Positions 1 to 7,549 of a stretch of 64,000 bases of DNA are shown in pieces. The position numbers and the translations under genes are program-made. Source of the stretch: Terrabacter tumescens (GTDB lineage Bacteria > Actinomycetota > Actinomycetes > Actinomycetales > Dermatophilaceae); the NCBI RefSeq assembly GCF_014646815.1, contig NZ_BMNZ01000003.1:310001-374000 (forward strand), written 5' to 3'. Position 1 is the first letter of the stretch. Each line of letters opens with the position of its first letter. A model generated the notes under the pieces. That model saw nothing but the letters and a program-made list of their open reading frames with translations, was not told the origin of the DNA and made no database searches.

Positions 1-377
1 GCCTCGAAGAGGTGGCGGCGACCCCCGACGAGGTCGTCCCGTGCGGAGGCTTCGAGGCGCTTGAACGTCGCGTAGTAGTCGTCGTCGTACTCCTCGACGA
101 CCTGGAAGGTCCACCGGCCCTGGACGACGTTGCGCCCGACGAGCTCGGTCTGCAGGCGGTCGGCGAGCTCGCCATGGCCGGCCTCGCGGAAGAGGTCGAC
201 GGCCTCCCCCAGCGTGAGGTCGGCCATGCCGGACAGGCGGTGGAAGCCGTAGAGGTGGCCGCGGGCGTCCTCGACGACCTCCAGGGCCTCGGACAGCTTG
301 CCGAGGGCCTCGACCGTGGCGTCGTCGACGCCCTGCGGACGCCGGTGCTCCGTGGTCGGCTTGTCCTGTTCGTCCAT
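1..377 (-). CDS. Conserved actinobacterial hypothetical protein, 3' end outside window
   Basis: The minus strand is open from an ATG at 377 to the left edge, so at least 125 codons are present and the C-terminus is missing. The protein starts MDEQDKPTTEH and is acidic and soluble, with no signal peptide or membrane segment; the later part contains an aromatic stretch (QVVEEYDDDYYATF). I recognise no catalytic motif and assign no function. The start is preceded on its strand by AAGGA about 7 nt upstream. It is transcribed divergently from the O-methyltransferase at 450, with 72 bp between them containing one perfect palindrome (391-402). Confidence 0.75.
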   Translation of the reverse strand, partial: MDEQDKPTTEHRRPQGVDDATVEALGKLSEALEVVEDARGHLYGFHRLSGMADLTLGEAVDLFREAGHGELADRLQTELVGRNVVQGRWTFQVVEEYDDDYYATFKRLEASARDDLVGGRRHLFE

Positions 378-390
378 GACCTGATCCTTA

Positions 391-402
391 CCCCGATCGG
401 GG
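391..402. other. 12-bp GATC palindrome between divergent genes
   Basis: CCCCGATCGGGG is a perfect palindrome in the 72-bp divergent spacer between the truncated gene at 1-377 and the O-methyltransferase. It could be an operator, but such words arise easily in GC-rich DNA and I saw no second copy. Confidence 0.3.
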
Positions 403-436
403 CGACGGGGTGCCGGAAGCGCCCATCTGGTCACAG

Positions 437-442
437 TAGGGT
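437..442 (+). promoter_or_regulatory. TAGGGT -10 element, leaderless O-methyltransferase
   Basis: TAGGGT ends 7 nt before the ATG at 450, so transcription would begin at or next to the start codon. No Shine-Dalgarno sequence is present. Confidence 0.5.
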
Positions 443-449
443 GACGAAC

Positions 450-1073
450 ATGAGCACCCAGAAGGTCGCCGCGTGGTCGCACGCCGAGGAGTTCGTCACC
501 CCGAGCGAGCAGGTCGAGGAGGCCACCCACCGCGGTGAGGAGCTCGGGGCCCCCGCCGTCGGCAACGGGGTGGGTGCCGTGCTCCAGATGCTCGCCGCGG
601 CCACCGGGGCCAAGGCCGTCATGGAGATCGGCACGGGCGCCGGCGCCTCCGGCCTCTGGCTGCTCGGCGGCATGCCGGTCGACGGCATCCTCACCACGAT
701 CGACCTCGAGACCGAGCACCAGCGGGCCGCCCGCGACGCCTTCGCGGCCGCCGGCATCGCCCACCAACGCACCCGCGTCATCGCCGGCCGTGCCCTCGAG
801 GTGCTTCCCCGCATGACCGACGGCGCCTACGACCTCGTCGTCGTCGACGCCGACAAGGAGGAGTACCCCGACTACCTCGCCCAGGCCACGCGCCTGCTGC
901 GCCGGGGCGGCACGCTCGTCATGACGTGGTCCGACAAGGAGTCCGACCCCGCCAACCGCGACACCGAGACGCGCACCCTGCGCGAGGTGGGCCGCACCAT
1001 CCGCGACCACGACCAGTTCATCGTCTCGCTGCTGCCCGTGGGCGAGGGCCTGCTCGTCGCCGTCAAGCGCTGA
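450..1073 (+). CDS. SAM-dependent O-methyltransferase (Rv1220c-like)
   Basis: This 207-aa soluble enzyme belongs to O-methyltransferase family 3, which moves a methyl group from S-adenosylmethionine to a hydroxyl; the substrate cannot be read from the sequence. The SAM-binding glycine motif EIGTGAGASG lies near residues 59-68, an acidic residue after strand 2 sits in TTIDLE, and the family's metal/SAM motif VVVDADKEEY lies near residues 130-139. The length is usual for the family. An upstream in-frame extension is open, but the ATG at 450 is chosen because the conserved fold begins there and TAGGGT sits 7 nt before it. The gene ends into a 40-bp hairpin (1111-1150). It lies near DUF3117, as its homologue does in mycobacteria. 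Confidence 0.88.
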   Translation: MSTQKVAAWSHAEEFVTPSEQVEEATHRGEELGAPAVGNGVGAVLQMLAAATGAKAVMEIGTGAGASGLWLLGGMPVDGILTTIDLETEHQRAARDAFAAAGIAHQRTRVIAGRALEVLPRMTDGAYDLVVVDADKEEYPDYLAQATRLLRRGGTLVMTWSDKESDPANRDTETRTLREVGRTIRDHDQFIVSLLPVGEGLLVAVKR

Positions 1074-1110
1074 GTCGCTCGCGACGCCCGGGTCGACCGG
1101 GACGACCGGG

Positions 1111-1150
1111 ATCACGTATGCCGGGTGGCCCGCCACGCGGCATACGTGAT
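1111..1150 (+). terminator. 40-bp palindromic hairpin built on the GTATGCCG word
   Basis: ATCACGTATGCCG (1111-1123) pairs perfectly with 1138-1150, and four more pairs close inside around a CCCG loop. No T-tract follows, so it may terminate poorly or act as a DNA-level element. Each arm contains one copy of the octamer that is enriched across the window. Confidence 0.55.
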
Positions 1151-1169
1151 CTCTGTCCGGGGTAGCGAA

Positions 1170-1199
1170 ACGGCCCCCGACCGTGAGGTCAGGGGCCGT
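1170..1199 (-). terminator. Terminator of the DUF3117 gene
   Basis: ACGGCCCC and GGGGCCGT form a GC-rich stem that extends inward to GAC/GTC. Read on the minus strand the hairpin is followed by GTTTCG, a short T-run. It lies 23 bp past the DUF3117 stop codon. Confidence 0.65.
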
Positions 1200-1222
1200 C
1201 GAACCTGGATCAGGCGGAAGGG

Positions 1223-1396
1223 TCAGTTGACGCCGTCACAACCCTGGATCGCGTCACGCAGAGCTGCAGCTTCGTCGGGGGTCATCTCGACGACGAGTCG
1301 CCCGCCGCCCTCAAGGGGCATCCGCAACACGATGCCGCGGCCCTCCTTGACGACCTCGAGCGGGCCATCGCCGGTCCTCGGCTTCATTGCTGCCAT
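1223..1396 (-). CDS. DUF3117 family small protein
   Basis: This 57-aa protein begins MAAMKPRTGDGPLEV and contains the family core VLRMPLEGGGRLVVEMTPDE, which I recognise as DUF3117 (M. tuberculosis Rv1211 family), conserved across actinobacteria with unknown function. The length is usual. The end, with a single Cys (GCDGVN), is more variable. It is monocistronic, with a purine-rich AAGGGG upstream of the ATG at 1396 and its own hairpin terminator at 1170-1199. It sits between the O-methyltransferase and an enoyl-CoA hydratase. Assignment to the family is confident; the biochemical role is not known. Confidence 0.88.
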   Translation of the reverse strand: MAAMKPRTGDGPLEVVKEGRGIVLRMPLEGGGRLVVEMTPDEAAALRDAIQGCDGVN

Positions 1397-1548
1397 GGTT
1401 CCCCTTCCCTAGGAATCCTCGGTCTTTGGCACCATTATTCCGTGTCTCGTTTGCGAGACCTAATTGGGGATGTGACAGAGGGCACGTCACGGCCCCTGCG
1501 GGCGGGCCACGCTTCCGCAACGGGACGGATTGGGACAGAGTGACGCCC

Positions 1549-2373
1549 ATGACGCAGACGCCCGAGTCCCCCTCCACCGCCGCCTCGCCGGAGCCGCTGC
1601 TCGTCGACGTGGCCGACGGCATCGCGTGGCTCCGGCTCAACCGGCCCGAGGCGATGAACAGCCTCGACAACGCGCTGAAGGACGCCCTCGTGGCGGCGCT
1701 GCGCGAGGTCGGCGAGGACCCGGCCGTGCGGTGCGTCGTGCTCACCGGCAGCGGTCGCGCCTTCTGCGTCGGGCAGGACCTCAAGGAGCACGTGCGCAGC
1801 CTCGGCGACCCGAACTCCACGCTCGCCACGACCGTCACCGACCACTACAACCCGATCGTCATCGCGCTGTCGACGATGAACAAGCCCGTGGTGGCTGCGC
1901 TCAACGGCGTCGCGGCCGGTGCGGGCCTCAGCTTCGCGCTCGCCTGCGACTTCCGCATCGCGTCCGAGCGCGCCGGCCTCAACACCTCGTTCGCCGGCAT
2001 CGCGCTCTCGTGCGACTCGGGCGCCTCGTGGACGCTGCCCCGGCTCGTCGGGCCCGCGCGCGCCAAGGAGCTGCTGCTGCTGCCGCGCACCGTGCCGGCC
2101 GCCGAGGCCCTGGCCCTGGGCCTGGTGACGAAGGTCGTGCCCGACGACGAGCTGGAGTCGGCGGTGACCGAGCTGGCCCGGACGCTGGCCGACGGTCCGA
2201 CGCTGGCCTACGGCTCGATCCGCCGCGCCGTGGCGTACTCGGCGAGCGCCGACCTCGCCGACGCCCTGGCCAACGAGGCGGAGCTGATGGCCCTGACCGG
2301 TGGCAGCAGCGACCACCGCGCCGCCGTCGACGCCTTCCTCGCCAAGGAGAAGCCCACCTACACCGGCGCCTGA
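1549..2373 (+). CDS. Enoyl-CoA hydratase/isomerase family protein, PaaG-like
   Basis: This 274-aa crotonase-fold protein has the oxyanion-hole segments GRAFCVGQDL (near residue 70) and NGVAAGAGLSFALACDF (near 119-135). The sequence FAGIALSCDSGASW near residue 150 matches PaaG (ring 1,2-epoxyphenylacetyl-CoA isomerase) better than typical hydratases, because an Asp replaces one catalytic Glu. No other phenylacetate genes are nearby, so the substrate could equally be another unsaturated acyl-CoA. The ATG at 1549 gives the normal crotonase length; an in-frame extension upstream is not convincing. It is a single gene, convergent with the AbiEi-like gene, and the interval holds the first copy of the 50-bp palindrome. 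Confidence 0.85.
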   Translation: MTQTPESPSTAASPEPLLVDVADGIAWLRLNRPEAMNSLDNALKDALVAALREVGEDPAVRCVVLTGSGRAFCVGQDLKEHVRSLGDPNSTLATTVTDHYNPIVIALSTMNKPVVAALNGVAAGAGLSFALACDFRIASERAGLNTSFAGIALSCDSGASWTLPRLVGPARAKELLLLPRTVPAAEALALGLVTKVVPDDELESAVTELARTLADGPTLAYGSIRRAVAYSASADLADALANEAELMALTGGSSDHRAAVDAFLAKEKPTYTGA

Positions 2374-2452
2374 CCCCAGGCCGTCCGCGGCCGTCACGGT
2401 CTGCGCCGGCTCTCGTCGAACGGATGGGCCGTGCCCGACGGATGACGGTGCC

Positions 2453-2502
2453 GATGGTCCTGCGTCTGGTGTGGTGATCACCCCACCAGGCGCAGGACCA
2501 TC
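2453..2502. repeat. 50-bp GATC-centred palindrome, copy 1
   Basis: The sequence is symmetric about position 2477.5, with arms beginning GATGGTCCTGCG and ending CGCAGGACCATC around a TGATCA core; only a few internal positions are mismatched. The same element recurs at 3622-3671 and 24314-24363. This copy lies between convergent genes and has no T-tract on either side. Confidence 0.85.
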
Positions 2503-2523
2503 CGGCGGACCATCGGCCGGCTC

Positions 2524-3498
2524 TCAGCCAGCCCGCTCGAGCGGCAGTGTCGGCCGCGCCGTCGCCGTGACTGGCGCGCGCGTGCCAGTGCGTGCTGCCT
2601 CCGCGTGGGCCAGCTCGATCCGGGCGAGCTGGGCCTTCGGGTCGCGCGCGAGCGCCGACGGTGTCACACCCACGACGACGACCCGCGCGGCTGACAGGTC
2701 CGACGCCTGCTCGACGGTGTCGTCCCAGTCCAGGCCGTCGGCATGGAACGCCCTCGACTGCACCAGTACGGCCATGCCGACGTCATCCAGCCAGACGTCG
2801 GGTGAGGTGAGGAGGCGCCCTCCCGGCCCGGTCAGCACCGGGTTGGCCATCGGCTCGGGCAGCCGGTCCGAGGTGCGGAGCAGTGCCAGCAGGTCGGCCT
2901 CCGGAGCGGACCAGGCGCCGGCGGCGACCTCCGCAAGCACCCGACGCAGGCGTCGCGAGTGCTGGCGCCCCCGCGCGTCGACCCAGTGCTCGAGGTCATC
3001 GAGCCGGACGAGCCGGCGCTGCACCGCCTCGATCACCAGAGCCCGCGCGCTGCGCTCGTCGGGGGTCTCGACCGCAGCGTCGACGACGGCTCTGGCGAGG
3101 CATCCGAGCCGGAGGGACCCCCGCGGCACGAGTGGCTCCCCGAGCAGGGTCGTGCTCCGGATGTCGACCCACGCGACACGACGGGATCGACGCGGCGCCG
3201 GCACGAGGACCCGGATCGGAAGCCGGGCCTGACAGGCCCGCAGTCCGTGCAGTGCCGCAGCGGTCGAGCCTGCCAGCCACGCGCCGTCGCCTCCGAACAG
3301 CTGCGCGGCGACGAGCCGTTGCTCCTCGGACGGCAGACCGGTCTGGAGGACATAGATCCCCGGTAGCAGCAGCCGCCAGTCCCGGCCGACGCGCCAGCGC
3401 AGCGTCTCGCGGCTGACACCGGACGCGAGAAGCTGGGTCCGGGTCAGCACCCCGCACTGGGTCCGGGCGAGATCCAGGGCCGTCTCGGTGAGCGCCAT
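2524..3498 (-). CDS. AbiEi-like antitoxin-domain protein with DUF559/VSR-like C-terminus
   Basis: This 324-aa protein opens with a winged helix of the type IV toxin-antitoxin AbiEi class (LARTQCGVLTRTQLLASGVS and following, residues about 8-45, then GIYVL). It ends with a domain resembling DUF559/very-short-patch endonucleases: SPDVWLDDVG near residue 236 keeps the expected Asp, but the next strand reads MAVLVQSRAFH, where the family usually has an acidic residue (LAVEYDG), so nuclease activity may be lost. No partner toxin (AbiEii nucleotidyltransferase) is adjacent. The ATG at 3498 is chosen because the winged helix starts there. The gene is flanked by two copies of the 50-bp palindrome. 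The family is common in high-G+C actinobacteria, and its function there is largely unknown. Confidence 0.75.
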   Translation of the reverse strand: MALTETALDLARTQCGVLTRTQLLASGVSRETLRWRVGRDWRLLLPGIYVLQTGLPSEEQRLVAAQLFGGDGAWLAGSTAAALHGLRACQARLPIRVLVPAPRRSRRVAWVDIRSTTLLGEPLVPRGSLRLGCLARAVVDAAVETPDERSARALVIEAVQRRLVRLDDLEHWVDARGRQHSRRLRRVLAEVAAGAWSAPEADLLALLRTSDRLPEPMANPVLTGPGGRLLTSPDVWLDDVGMAVLVQSRAFHADGLDWDDTVEQASDLSAARVVVVGVTPSALARDPKAQLARIELAHAEAARTGTRAPVTATARPTLPLERAG

Positions 3499-3621
3499 GC
3501 CTGGAGACTGGAGGCAGCGGAGTGTCGACGTCTGCGAGCCGCACGGGGCTGTGGACAGTCGAGGCCGGGTCGGGCCGGGTGTGGACGGCGGCTGCCGCAT
3601 GGGCCGACCCATCGCGTGCGG

Positions 3622-3671
3622 GATGGTCCTGCGCCCGGTGGGGTGATCGCCACACCGGGCGCCGCATCATC
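3622..3671. repeat. 50-bp GATC-centred palindrome, copy 2
   Basis: This copy is symmetric about 3646.5, with arms GATGGTCCTGCG and CGCCGCATCATC and core TGATCG. It is slightly more degenerate than copies 1 and 3. It lies upstream of the AbiEi-like gene and downstream of the mannosyltransferase gene, so with copy 1 it frames the AbiEi-like gene. Confidence 0.82.
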
Positions 3672-3738
3672 GGCAACCTCATCCGAGCTGCTCGACCACG
3701 GGCGGTCGGGAGCCGGTCGGGGCTCGGTCCAATTCGGC

Positions 3739-3760
3739 CAGGTCAGGTCAGGTCAGGTCA
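3739..3760. repeat. 5-bp tandem repeat overlapping a stop codon
   Basis: CAGGT is repeated four times and followed by CA. The TGA stop codon of the minus-strand mannosyltransferase gene (3758-3760) lies inside the repeat, so a change in copy number need not alter the protein. Confidence 0.7.
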
Positions 3761-4972
3761 CGGGGGGTAGTCGCTCGGGGGGACGAAGCGCCACAGGATG
3801 TCGGTCCAGTAGTACTGGCCGACGATGCTGAGCAGGAGCAGCGGGACGAACCGCCAGAGCAGCCGCTTCCACGTGTTGCCGCGGCGGTCGGCCCACCCGG
3901 CTCCGAGCACGACCACGAGGATCGGGAAGAGCGGCACGACGTAGCGGAAGATGCTCGTGAACGGGTCGAGCACCGCCGCGAGGTAGGCGGGGTAGGCCAG
4001 CGTCCACGTGCGCAGGCCCGCACCGAGGGCCCGGGCCCAGGGGCCGGCCATCATCGCGACGATGAGGAGCGGCACGGCCACGAGCAGCACCGGCCCCCAG
4101 GTGTCGCCCAACGCGTACTTCGACATTCCCCACCACGGCGTGAAGGGCTCGACCGTGCCCGACCCGCGCCACGTCGCCATCGTGTCGGTGTAGGCCGAGC
4201 GGACCCCCGTGCGCCACCACGCGATGGCGGGCCACAGCAGTCCGGCCACACCGCAGCCGACGAGGGCGGCGAGCATCGCGGCATACGTCCCCCTCGTGAT
4301 CGGCCGCTCGCGCCGGGCCCGCCAGCGCAGGACGACCACGACGAGCGTCACGAGCCCGAGCGGCACGGCGATCGGTCTCGAGAGGCCGACGAGCAGCGCG
4401 ACGGCCGTCGCGACGAGCCACCGCTCCTTCGCGAGGGCGTAGAGGTAGGCGACGAGGAGCAGCATCGCGAGCGACTCGGTGTAGGCCAGCTGCAGCGTCA
4501 CCGACGCCGGGAAGCTCGCCCAGAGCGCCACGACGAGGTAGGCCGCGGGGTCGCCGATGCGCTCGCGCAGCAGCAGTCCCATGAGCACGGCCGCGCCCGC
4601 ACCGCAGAGCAGCGCGATCGTCGAGCCGACGGCCGGGAAGCCGAGCCCCGTCACGGCCATGACGGCGCGCGCCATGAGCGGGAAGAGCGGGTAGAACGCC
4701 CACGGGTTCTGCTGGACGGAGCCGCCCTCGCTCCTCGGCAGCTCGGACGGGTAGCCGGTGTGCGCGATGGTCTGGTACCACTGCCCGTCCCAGAGGGCCG
4801 TGAAGGGGAAGTACGACACCGGCACGTCGTCGCCACCGGTCATGCCGGAGGGCACCTGGTGCTGCATGACGACGAGCAGGATCGTCGTCGTGACGACCCG
4901 CGCGAGGGCGTAGAGCGCGAGCACCCAGGCGATGAACGCGCGGCGGGGCCGCAGGGCGAGCGCCTCGGTCAT
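3758..4972 (-). CDS. GT-C fold integral membrane mannosyltransferase-like protein (PIG-V-like)
   Basis: This 404-aa protein has roughly eight to ten hydrophobic helices. An early extracytoplasmic loop holds ALWDGQWYQTIAHTGYP (residues about 59-75), the aspartate-containing motif expected of GT-C enzymes, and AYTESL lies near residues 162-167, as in PIG-V-type mannosyltransferases. Such enzymes transfer mannose from a polyprenyl-phosphate donor at the outer membrane face; donor and acceptor here are inferred. Its ATG overlaps the upstream DivIVA-domain gene's stop as ATGA, so it is the third gene of a coupled operon (LOG protein, DivIVA protein, this). The stop lies in a CAGGT tandem repeat. 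Confidence 0.75.
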   Translation of the reverse strand: MTEALALRPRRAFIAWVLALYALARVVTTTILLVVMQHQVPSGMTGGDDVPVSYFPFTALWDGQWYQTIAHTGYPSELPRSEGGSVQQNPWAFYPLFPLMARAVMAVTGLGFPAVGSTIALLCGAGAAVLMGLLLRERIGDPAAYLVVALWASFPASVTLQLAYTESLAMLLLVAYLYALAKERWLVATAVALLVGLSRPIAVPLGLVTLVVVVLRWRARRERPITRGTYAAMLAALVGCGVAGLLWPAIAWWRTGVRSAYTDTMATWRGSGTVEPFTPWWGMSKYALGDTWGPVLLVAVPLLIVAMMAGPWARALGAGLRTWTLAYPAYLAAVLDPFTSIFRYVVPLFPILVVVLGAGWADRRGNTWKRLLWRFVPLLLLSIVGQYYWTDILWRFVPPSDYPP

Positions 4973-5415
4973 GTGGTGCGTTCGCGGCCGACCGTCGAAC
5001 CGGACTGCTCGGACTGCTCGGACTGCTCGGACTGCTCGGGCGACTCGGACACGGGCGTCTCGGCAGCCTCGTCGGCCTCGGTGGGTCCGGTCGGCTCGGC
5101 GGCCTCAGAGTTCCCAGGTGACTCAGGGGCAGCGACGGGCGCGTCGCCCCGCAGCACCGCGATCTCCTCGTCCTTTTCGCGCAGCTCGCGCCGGAGCCGG
5201 TCGACGACGCCGTCGACCTGACTCATCCGGTAGCCGCGGGCCCCGACGTCGAAGACGAGGTCGTCGAAGTCGGCGTCACGGATGGGCTCGTCGGGCAGCG
5301 GCTCGTGGCTGAGGCTCGTCGCGGCCCGCCCGAGGCCGCCACCGGCGAGACCGAGGATCAGGGCGACGACGAAGCACAGCACGATGATCCCGACGAAGAG
5401 GATGAACCACTTCAC
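4969..5415 (-). CDS. Membrane-anchored DivIVA-domain protein with EQS repeat tail
   Basis: This 148-aa protein starts at a GTG (VKWFILFVGIIVLCF) with one membrane helix over residues about 3-25. The segment FDDLVFDVGARGYRMSQVD (about 50-68) is the DivIVA-domain signature, followed by a short coiled coil (VVDRLRRELREKDEEIAVL). The tail is acidic and low complexity, ending in SEQ repeats encoded by a 9-bp tandem repeat (5001-5036). DivIVA-type proteins recognise curved membrane and organise polar growth or division; here the role is inferred. The GTG overlaps the LOG gene stop (GTGA), and the stop overlaps the next start (ATGA), implying coupled translation. Confidence 0.8.
   Translation of the reverse strand: MKWFILFVGIIVLCFVVALILGLAGGGLGRAATSLSHEPLPDEPIRDADFDDLVFDVGARGYRMSQVDGVVDRLRRELREKDEEIAVLRGDAPVAAPESPGNSEAAEPTGPTEADEAAETPVSESPEQSEQSEQSEQSGSTVGRERTT
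5001..5036. repeat. 9-bp coding tandem repeat (CGGACTGCT x4)
   Basis: Four perfect 9-bp units encode repeated Glu-Gln-Ser triplets in the C-terminal tail of the DivIVA-domain protein. Copy-number change would stay in frame, so the tail length may vary between strains. Confidence 0.85.
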
Positions 5416-6230
5416 GAGGCGGGCTCCTCGTAGGTTCGGATCGCCTGCACGGCCTCGTGCGGGTCGTCGGTGAGGATGATGCGGTCGAGGTCGGCGGAGC
5501 TGATCATCCCGGCCGCGAGCACGGTGTCGCGCATCCAGTCGATGAGGCCCTGCCAGTAGGAGACGCCCATGAGCACGACGGGGAACTCGGTGACCTTCTG
5601 CGTCTGCGCGAGGGTGACGGCCTCGAAGAGCTCGTCGAGGGTGCCGAAGCCGCCCGGCAGCACGATGAAGCCGCGGGAGTACTTGAGGAACATGACCTTG
5701 CGGGCGAAGAAGTAGCGGAAGTTGATGCCGAGGTCGACGTACTCGTTGAGGCCGGTCTCGAAGGGCAGCTCGATGCCGAGCCCGACCGAGGTGCCGTCGG
5801 CGTGGAAGGCGCCCTTGTTGGCGGCCTCCATCGCGCCGGGGCCGCCGCCGGTGATGACGGCGTAGCCGGCCTCGGCGAGCAGGCGCCCGACCTCGACACC
5901 CATGGCGTATGCCGGGTGGTCGGCTCCCATGCGCGCGGAGCCGAACACGGCGACGGCCGGCCCGAGCTCGGACAGCGTGCCGAAGCCCTCGACGAACTCG
6001 GACTGGATGCGCATGACCCGCCACGGGTCGGCGTGCAGCCAGTCGGTGGGCTGGCGTGCCTTGAGGAGCCGCTGGTCGGTCGTCGTCGCCGGCACCTTGT
6101 GACCGCGCAGGGTCACCGGTCCGGTCTGGCGGCGGTCGAGGTGCGGGCTCCCCGGCGCGGCGGCCGTGCCAGGCACGTCAGGCACGTCGGGCACGTCGGG
6201 CGCGTCGGGCACGGGCTGGTGGTCGGTCAC
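5412..6230 (-). CDS. LOG family protein (TIGR00730), nucleoside 5'-monophosphate phosphoribohydrolase-like
   Basis: This 272-aa Rossmann-fold protein carries both LOG signatures: GGGPGAMEAANKG near residues 127-139 and PGGFGTLDE near 190-198, the binding and catalytic elements of enzymes that cleave cytokinin riboside monophosphate (and AMP in some bacteria) to base plus ribose 5-phosphate. The first 45 residues are a Pro/Asp-rich low-complexity tail with DVP repeats, absent from shorter LOG proteins. The GTG at 6230 follows TAGGGT by 6 nt, suggesting a leaderless transcript that also carries the coupled DivIVA and mannosyltransferase genes. A LOG gene near dapE/dapD is also seen in mycobacteria. 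Confidence 0.88.
   Translation of the reverse strand: MTDHQPVPDAPDVPDVPDVPGTAAAPGSPHLDRRQTGPVTLRGHKVPATTTDQRLLKARQPTDWLHADPWRVMRIQSEFVEGFGTLSELGPAVAVFGSARMGADHPAYAMGVEVGRLLAEAGYAVITGGGPGAMEAANKGAFHADGTSVGLGIELPFETGLNEYVDLGINFRYFFARKVMFLKYSRGFIVLPGGFGTLDELFEAVTLAQTQKVTEFPVVLMGVSYWQGLIDWMRDTVLAAGMISSADLDRIILTDDPHEAVQAIRTYEEPAS
6172..6207. repeat. 9-bp coding tandem repeat near the LOG gene start
   Basis: Four units of GGCACGTC(A/G), the last degenerate, encode the DVP/DAP repeats in the N-terminal tail of the LOG protein. Confidence 0.7.
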
Positions 6231-6236
6231 AGCGCC

Positions 6237-6242
6237 ACCCTA
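6237..6242 (-). promoter_or_regulatory. TAGGGT -10 element, leaderless LOG operon
   Basis: On the minus strand TAGGGT lies 6 nt before the GTG at 6230 and no Shine-Dalgarno sequence intervenes. The arrangement matches those of xseA, xseB, arsC and the O-methyltransferase. Confidence 0.5.
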
Positions 6243-6261
6243 TGCAACGGGCTCGGCGCGC

Positions 6262-7380
6262 TCACCCGAGCCAGCGCACCAGCGCGGCCTCGGCGTCGAC
6301 GTACTGGTGGGTGGGGCAACGCTCGTCGTCCATGTGGGCGAGGTTGGGGTCGCCGGGGCCGTAGTTGACGGCGGGGATGCCGAGCGCCGAGAAGCGCGCC
6401 ACGTCGGTCCAGCCCTCCTTGGGGTTGACCTCGACGCCGAGGGCGTCGATGAACGCCTGCGCGGCCGGCAGGTGCAGCCCCGGGCGGGCGCCGTCGGCGG
6501 CGTCGGTCAGCGTCACGTCGAAGCCCTCGAAGACCCGGCGCACGTGGGCCAGCGCCTCCTCGGTGTCCTTGTCGGGCGCGTAGCGGTAGTTGACCGTGAC
6601 GGTGCAGAGGTCGGGGACGACGTTGCCCGCGATGCCGCCGGCGATGCCGACCGCCTGCAGCGCCTCGTGGTAGTCGAGCCCGTCGACGGTGATCGTCTCG
6701 GCCTCGTAGGCGGTCAGGCGCGAGAGCACCGCGGCCGCGTCGTGGATGGCGTTGTGGCCCTTCCACGGCCGGGCCGAGTGGGAGGCGATGCCCTTGGTGA
6801 CGATCTCGACCCGCAGGGTGCCCTTGCAGCCGCCCTCGATCGCGCCGTTGGTCGGCTCGAGGAGCACGGCGAAGTCGCCGGCGAGCAGGTCGGGGTCGGT
6901 CTCGGCGAGGATGGCCAGCCCGTTGTACTGCCCCTCGATCTCCTCGCACTCGTAGAAGAGGAAGGTCAGGTCGCGGGTCGGCTCGGCCACCTCGGCCGCG
7001 ATCCGCAGCATGACCGCCACGCCGCCCTTCATGTCGACGGTGCCGCGGCCCCACAGCTCGCCGTCGACCTGGCGCGTCGGCAGGTTGGGCACCGACGTGA
7101 GCGGCACGGTGTCGATGTGCCCGGCGAGCACGACCCGCTCGCTGCGTCCGAGCGACGTCCGGGCGACGACGGTGTTGCCGTGCCGCGTGACCTCGAGGTG
7201 GGCCAGCGGGCTCAGGGCGGCCTCGATGGCGTCGGCGAGCGCCGCCTCGCCCTGGCTGACGGACTCGATGTCGCACACCGCTGCCGTCAGCGTCGTGACG
7301 TCCGCCGACAGGTCGAGCGCGGGGGACGCGTCGGAGGCGGCGCGGCTGGTCGGGTCGGCGGACGAGGAGGTCGACGGCAT
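6262..7380 (-). CDS. dapE: Succinyl-diaminopimelate desuccinylase
   Basis: This 372-aa M20 metallopeptidase-family enzyme hydrolyses N-succinyl-LL-2,6-diaminopimelate, giving the diaminopimelate used for lysine and peptidoglycan. Metal-binding residues are visible: GHID (about 86-89), GTVDMKGG (about 111-118) with the bridging Asp, CEEIEG (near 143) with the catalytic Glu pair, and a late His in LAHMDDE (near 342). The dimerisation domain contains [12 protein letters not shown]. The ATG at 7380 is favoured by TAACCT 7 nt before it; its start overlaps a GTATGCCG octamer. It diverges from dapD, and dapC lies 4 kb away, so three steps of the succinylase route are close together. Confidence 0.92.
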   Translation of the reverse strand: MPSTSSSADPTSRAASDASPALDLSADVTTLTAAVCDIESVSQGEAALADAIEAALSPLAHLEVTRHGNTVVARTSLGRSERVVLAGHIDTVPLTSVPNLPTRQVDGELWGRGTVDMKGGVAVMLRIAAEVAEPTRDLTFLFYECEEIEGQYNGLAILAETDPDLLAGDFAVLLEPTNGAIEGGCKGTLRVEIVTKGIASHSARPWKGHNAIHDAAAVLSRLTAYEAETITVDGLDYHEALQAVGIAGGIAGNVVPDLCTVTVNYRYAPDKDTEEALAHVRRVFEGFDVTLTDAADGARPGLHLPAAQAFIDALGVEVNPKEGWTDVARFSALGIPAVNYGPGDPNLAHMDDERCPTHQYVDAEAALVRWLG

Positions 7381-7387
7381 ACGCGGA

Positions 7388-7393
7388 AGGTTA
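7388..7393 (-). promoter_or_regulatory. TAACCT -10 element, leaderless dapE
   Basis: On the minus strand TAACCT ends 7 nt before the dapE ATG. The divergent dapD promoter lies about 150 bp away. Confidence 0.45.
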
Positions 7394-7536
7394 TCCGGAG
7401 CGGGCGACGCGAGCGCGGAAGGACTCCGGCCAGGGCGCTCCGCTCGGCTCCCCCGCAGGCCTCCCCAGCAGCTCTCCCCGGGGCGCCGGACCGTCCGGGC
7501 CGTGGGTCGCCGTCCCACGGTGGCGCCCGCGACCCA

Positions 7537-7542
7537 TATCCT
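7537..7542 (+). promoter_or_regulatory. TATCCT -10 element, leaderless dapD
   Basis: TATCCT ends 7 nt before the dapD ATG at 7550. No ribosome-binding site is seen. Confidence 0.5.
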
Positions 7543-7549
7543 TGCGGCC

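Noticed and set aside
5001-5036. Possible CRISPR-like direct repeats
   Set aside because: The 9-bp units are contiguous with no spacers and lie in frame in the DivIVA-domain gene.
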